A DNA stretch of 64,000 nucleotides from Stictocephala bisonia (taxonomy: Eukaryota > Arthropoda > Insecta > Hemiptera > Membracidae). Position 1 is the stretch's first letter; the number at the start of each line of letters is the position of its first letter. The DNA lies in assembly GCA_035578905.1 (NCBI GenBank), contig JAQJVL010000155.1:1529501-1593500 (forward strand), given 5' to 3'. A model generated the notes under the pieces. It saw only the letters and a program-made list of their open reading frames with translations. It was not told the origin of the DNA and ran no database searches. The position numbers and the translations under genes were made by a program. Shown here one piece after another: positions 59,658 through 64,000 of this stretch.

Positions 59658-59849
59658 TTATTTTGAGTGGAATTTCAAGACACAATTTCTGTTTCCCATC
59701 AAACAAAGATACATTTTACAAGTAGTGCAAAACACAGATATTTTCTTGTCACAACCACGTTGTCTGCATCTACTTTGAATTCCTGTAGTTACGTCTGGAA
59801 GATGTCTTGTACTATAGCATCTGTTTTCGATGGAAGGAATGTTACTTTT
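59658..59849 (-). pseudogene. piggyBac-like transposase C-terminal cysteine-rich domain
   Basis: Minus-strand open frame between a TAG (59850-59852) and TAA (59658-59660), about 63 codons. It reads RHLPDVTTGIQSRCRQRGCD then KKISVFCTTCKMYLCLMGNR and NCVLKFHSK. The spacing C-x4-C-x7-C-x2-C-x4-C followed by NRNC and FH is the zinc-binding cysteine-rich tail of piggyBac-type transposases. The catalytic core upstream is not visible. There is no start codon of its own. Confidence 0.7.
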
Positions 59850-60108
59850 CTACCGTCAGTAAATTGAATAAACTGAGCATCATTCTCAGGGTAGTTTGTC
59901 ATCTCATGGCTGCTATTCTCAATCAATCATAGACCATATTGCAATTGATAAACACCCTTTCAAAACTATATTCTAAGGACTCTTTAAAAAATAGTCCTGA
60001 ACTGAGGTATAGACTTGGCTGGCTAATTTTTATTTCTTTTGACTGATTAAATATATCTTTTCTACACAAAGGTTCTTATGGAAAGCAGAACCTTCGACGA
60101 CTTGAACC

Positions 60109-60129
60109 TTTTTTTTTTTTTTTTTTTTT
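60109..60129. repeat. 21-base poly-T run
   Basis: T run followed by GCAG; probably a slippage tract. Confidence 0.9.
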
Positions 60130-60784
60130 GCAGAGTACTCTTTGATGAACATTGTTGCTGGTTCAGGCCACAGTACTTTTCTTCATCTGAAAGTATATAA
60201 TATAAAAAAAACATCAGTCATATTTAAAATTGTGAAAAAAAAATTGACAAAATATGAGGTAAGCAGGCATTAAATAGTAGGAAAAATCATTCCAAAATAA
60301 TTGCTAATAACAGGGAACCTTCAATTTAAAACCAACATCTTTTTAAGTCTTATTTTTATTATTAATAATATACTGTTACCAATCTACTCTTATTTATGGT
60401 CCCGGTTGAATTGAATGTTTGTTTCGCCCTTCTTCATTCTCATTTTCTTCAGCAGTGTCTCCTTTTCTGAAAAATCATACAAATTAGTTAAAGTAATTAA
60501 TTAATTTCAAACATGGTTTAAAATATCATTCCACAGATTGTATTAACATAAACTCAAAACAAAAACTTAAAGTAATTAACACTATTATAAAACAATTCTA
60601 CATATACTTTAAATTAATATTCGGGTTAAGAAGCCTCTTATTTTATTTTTCCATTAATGATTTCCACTTGAAATGTTAATTATTCAATAGTAATATGCTA
60701 TTACGAAGTTGCCTATTTTTACTGTATGAAGAATATTGGGAAGAAACTGTTGACGATTCAATTGTTGTTAGCTTAACTCAACTC

Positions 60785-61028
60785 TTAAAAATAAATTCTG
60801 TTGTAACTTGCAGAAACTACTCTGTTATTTGCCTTTGATGATGACTCAAGAAAACAAATCCTCGACGCTAAATCAGGATCTTCATCTGTGTCATCACTGC
60901 CAAAAAGGTGTTCATCGTGCTGCCTTGGTGTCAGTATGAAATCTTCATTGTCATTATAGATCTCCCATTCGACGTCTGAGTCACGTCGAATAGAGTTGAA
61001 TACACTCTATTGAGCTCTTCTTCATTCA
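60785..61028 (-). pseudogene. Acidic N-terminal region, probably of the same piggyBac-like element
   Basis: After a splice-acceptor-like TTGTTTTCAG (ending 61029) the minus strand reads NEEELNRVYS in one frame and, after a 1-2 base shift near 61000, RDSDVEWEIYNDNEDFILTP then HDEHLFGSDDTDEDPDLASR to a TAA at 60785. Strongly acidic N-termini precede the catalytic core in many piggyBac-type proteins. A further acidic patch (GDTAEENENEEGRNKH) lies at ~60410-60470. Linking these to the 59658 domain is inference from strand and spacing; the ~900 bases between them have no recognisable transposase core, so this is an internally deleted remnant, or a small host gene if the acceptor-like sites are real. 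Confidence 0.45.
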
Positions 61029-61914
61029 CTGAAAACAAGAATATTGCATTAATAATAATAATCATTATACTGAGACCCGGGTGTACTTATATAAGGCACA
61101 TTGAAAATGTTTGACTCTTAAGTACAGACCGAATGTCCTTTTATACGTACATACATTTTAACTTGGTATTTAACAGACACAAATACATTTTAATGTAAAT
61201 TGCTTGTCATAATATTATACCTAAGTATATTTAGATTAAGAATATACACCATTTATATCAATAAAAAGTAAAACATAGCACTTACATGGCACTATATTTC
61301 ATAGCCTACTTTTCTTAGGGAGGCCATATCCATGGATTACTTGTACATGAAGACAGAGTGCTCTGGTGGCTCTTCTACGAACTTATGAGCAGTGAGGTTC
61401 TCTAATAAGTAGCTGCTGCCATATGTGGCCTAACATAACAACTACTAGTCTGGATTATTTTTTGAATATTACATCCTTATATAAGAACATTAGGCGTTTA
61501 GTACTATTGACGTGAATTTCTATTCAGGACTCTGTGACATGTTGCTTTTTATAAGGACATTAGGCTTTAAAGACTACAAATGGTAATTTATATCCAGGAC
61601 TCAGGAGGATACATTCATGTTATTCTTTTGATCAGTTTTTAAATAATAAATATTATATTTGAATAGACATACAATTATACTGACTTTATTCGAAACTGTG
61701 ACCTATACTATGAACAATAAAGGCATTTCAATTCTGCCTACATATTTAAATTAACATCTCGGACTGCATTTTCACCAATAAGCGTAAATAAAATACTACC
61801 TATGTATTGTGTATTGGCACAAGTATTACCAAAATGTAAATATGACTCAAAAACCCTGTGATAAATTGAAAATGCCTGTTTTATTTTGTGATGCAAATCT
61901 TTTCCACCCTAATA
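61029..61914. other. AT-rich with a ~78-bp duplicated block
   Basis: 61470-61610 contains two related units (AAGAACATTAGGC...TTCAGGACTC and AAGGACATTAGGC...TCCAGGACTCAGG). The inverse of part of this block is at 59333-59386. Otherwise AT-rich. Confidence 0.55.
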
Positions 61915-62060
61915 CTGGAGGGAAACAATCCCACTCAATTTGGAATGCTGACAGCAGCTGACGATTTGTATGGGCACCTCTGAGACCTAGTTTATACCTG
62001 AGTGGAATGCAATACTCTCACCCCCACCCTGGTCCCCCCACTCCACCTTCTCACCCCTTC
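61915..62060 (-). repeat. Family B dispersed repeat, reversed copy
   Basis: AAACAATCCCACTCAATTTG, GACGATTTGTATGGGCACCT and CCTGAGTGGAATGCAATACT are the inverse of 12096-12252, and the C-rich flank mirrors the G-rich flank there. Confidence 0.85.
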
Positions 62061-62807
62061 AGCACAGCTAGTGTATATCAATGGATTGAAGATAATTTAT
62101 ATCACTTAGAATAGCAAATTTTAAAAGATGTGTTGTATAAAATTCCTGCTATACAAATGAATGATTCACTGAAATATCCACTTTCGAGAAATTTTTATGA
62201 AAATAGGTTTTATACAAGTAAGAAATGATTAAATTGCATTTCTAGATATATCTAAACACAGTATCTTCTATACACATGGTGTATCTCGACCTAGTGTTAA
62301 AACATTTTATTGGGTGATGGAGCAAAATTGGACTCAATTGCACAATTTAAAAAATTGTACTTCTGACACTCACTTAAAAAATATAAATTTTTCCAAAAAA
62401 TGTCCATTTACCCTAAATTATGGAATTGCTCAGATATTTTGATACATTCTTCATACTTTATCGCCGCCACCACCATATTCTACATTATATTTTAAGTAGG
62501 GGTGTTGGCAGGAAGGTCCTGCGATTTCAGACACTGCTTCACAGTACCCTGCGTTTGATTTATTTATTACATTCCAACGGTCAAGACCAATTTACAATTG
62601 ATTCCTACAAACTAATGCTGCTTGTAACTATCCTTATATGAGAGATACTGACTAGTTAACAGAAATATAATTTGTAAAAATTTATTTAACAAAGAGAGTA
62701 CAAGGCAGACCAGAAATTGAACATGCAATATGAAAACTAGCTAATTATAGGCAAATTATCCCAGACAATTCAATACTAAGATTTAGATACTTAAGTTAAT
62801 ATATATA
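62061..62807. other. AT-rich, no feature recognised
   Basis: A plus-strand frame at 62420-62641 has no domain and is not called. Confidence 0.5.
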
Positions 62808-62990
62808 CAATACCAATGATAATACCAATGTACGTGTATGTGAGGGCGGGTGGGTCAATACCAATGTACGTGTATAAGTGGGTGGGTGGGTCAATTACAA
62901 TGTACGGGTATGTGTGTTTGTGGATGGGTTGTACCAGGTAATACCACTTTACATGTATAGGTGGGTGGTTCAATACCACTGCCCTTGTTT
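62808..62990 (+). repeat. 31-bp-core minisatellite, about five units
   Basis: AATACCAATGTACGTGTATG then GGTGGGTCAATACC repeats, the same orientation and core as 1-1003. Confidence 0.9.
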
Positions 62991-64000
62991 GTATTGGAGG
63001 ATGTAGTAATAATGTTCTTGCTTTGTTACATTATATATATATATATTCATCATTTATATATATATCCAAATATGAAAAAAAAAGATCTTTCTTATTATTC
63101 TAAGCTGATAACCTTCACAACTAGACATGCAATATCACAAAATCAAAATTGAACAAAGATCTAAACTGGAGCAAGTACAACTAGCATATGCTATTCTCTA
63201 TGCTAATGTTCATCCATGGCCTTATTATAAAAACATATACAAGTATTGTATATAACATTATTATATAAACATATACAAGCTTATTATATAAACGTTTGTT
63301 AAATTTTTGAAATAATAATATTGTGATGTAAGAAACAAAGTTTTATTTGATTTCGTAGGCTACTCAACCTTTTGAACAAATTTGTCGTGAGCTTGTTTGT
63401 TAATTAATAAAAATTCATAAAACTCTAGGGTTAGTTAGTCAATGAGTTAAAAAATAACCAATTTACATTTCAATATAATCTGACAAGAGGTTATTATTGG
63501 AGGAATTTTTAAAGTGAATGCTTTTGTAAAAAGCGTTAGAAAACAGGCTCTTTTTCTGTTCTACCAATGACTAAAAAAATTAAAAAGCTCAGTATTTCCA
63601 ATTCACTTACAAAAACGCAAATATAAACCAAGGAAAATTTTAATTTTTATAGTGTAATTGGTTTCTTCACAGCAATGTTTCAAACTCGTGTTTGTAATTT
63701 TTTCTCTGACAGTAGATAGGGGGGCTCTCATGGCTCTTGCTCCTCATGACCTGTCTTCCTACAAAACAAACTGAATTTAAGCAATTTTAGCAACACGTAT
63801 ATGACCCTTCCACCGTGGACATTCCTTCTATACACACTTCATTGATATAAAACAGACCTAAGAAGGTGGTCCTCTAATCCATCCACCCCACACACAAATC
63901 CAAAGTAGGGTTTCTCTTCCATCAATGCAATACAAATTTATCATACAAAGATTACGATATGAATGTCTAGCTCGATACATGTACATAGGAAATTAATAAC
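62991..64000. other. AT-rich, no feature recognised
   Basis: Includes a short (TA)n run at ~63033-63046 and a slightly GC-richer stretch at 63715-63900. No gene recognised to the window edge. Confidence 0.5.

Noticed and set aside
59667..59867. Plus-strand open frame of 66 codons
   Set aside because: It is the shadow of the minus-strand piggyBac-like Cys-rich domain, which explains the region better.
60109..60187. Plus-strand exon following a T run and GCAG
   Set aside because: The T run is better explained as slippage, and the following frame shows no domain or conserved pattern.

Overview
This window looks like an intergenic or intronic stretch of an AT-rich, repeat-laden arthropod nuclear genome, most likely an insect. 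The evidence is the set of mobile-element families: a mariner-type transposase with the insect-expanded DUF4817-type N-terminus, Jockey/CR1-like LINE tails, a Penelope-like element with a GIY-YIG domain, tRNA- and 5S-rRNA-headed SINEs, a piggyBac-type cysteine-rich tail, and very long mini- and microsatellites. No complete host gene is visible. Only one short stretch (30951-31100, minus strand) looks like a host coding exon, and its gene was not recognised. Species cannot be fixed from the sequence. All identities and repeat limits below were judged by eye.

Layout. 1-1003 is the end of a 124-bp-period minisatellite whose ~31-bp core recurs at about nine other places. 2-15 kb holds two 5S-derived SINE copies, a four-copy ~127-bp repeat, a 0.93-kb fold-back MITE, a 45-bp palindromic satellite of about 40 copies (8378-10165), tRNA-type SINEs and a LINE 3' end. 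15.9-17.9 kb is a 30-bp minisatellite in which one unit has grown into about 1.6 kb of (CT)n. 18-28 kb is AT-rich with paired dispersed repeats. 28.2-31.1 kb is the most gene-like part: a decayed Penelope-like ORF with a hammerhead-ribozyme-like 3' motif, a MITE nested in its tail, a LINE reverse-transcriptase remnant, then the candidate host exon. 31-50 kb holds SINEs, a second MITE, a Helitron-like terminus, and a decayed chromatin-domain-like fragment at 42.3-42.7 kb. 50.4-51.5 kb is a 99-bp satellite split by a 31-bp-core array.

52.47-54.92 kb is the best preserved element: a 2.45-kb IS630/Tc1/mariner-type transposon with about 517-bp terminal inverted repeats, TA target duplications, and a 349-codon transposase with DD41D spacing and one premature TGA. 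Three MITEs here share its TACAGGGTG ends. 55.1-55.4 kb is a large palindrome of two head-to-head Penelope 3' ends. 59.3-61.6 kb contains a gutted piggyBac-like remnant flanked by inverted repeats.

The parts do not form a pathway. The window is a record of nested and repeated insertion. The observations I consider most worth checking are the DD41D element with giant repeats and its MITE cohort, the hammerhead-like Penelope tails, the 5S-headed SINE, SINEs sharing one body but different heads, and the window-wide minisatellite family.
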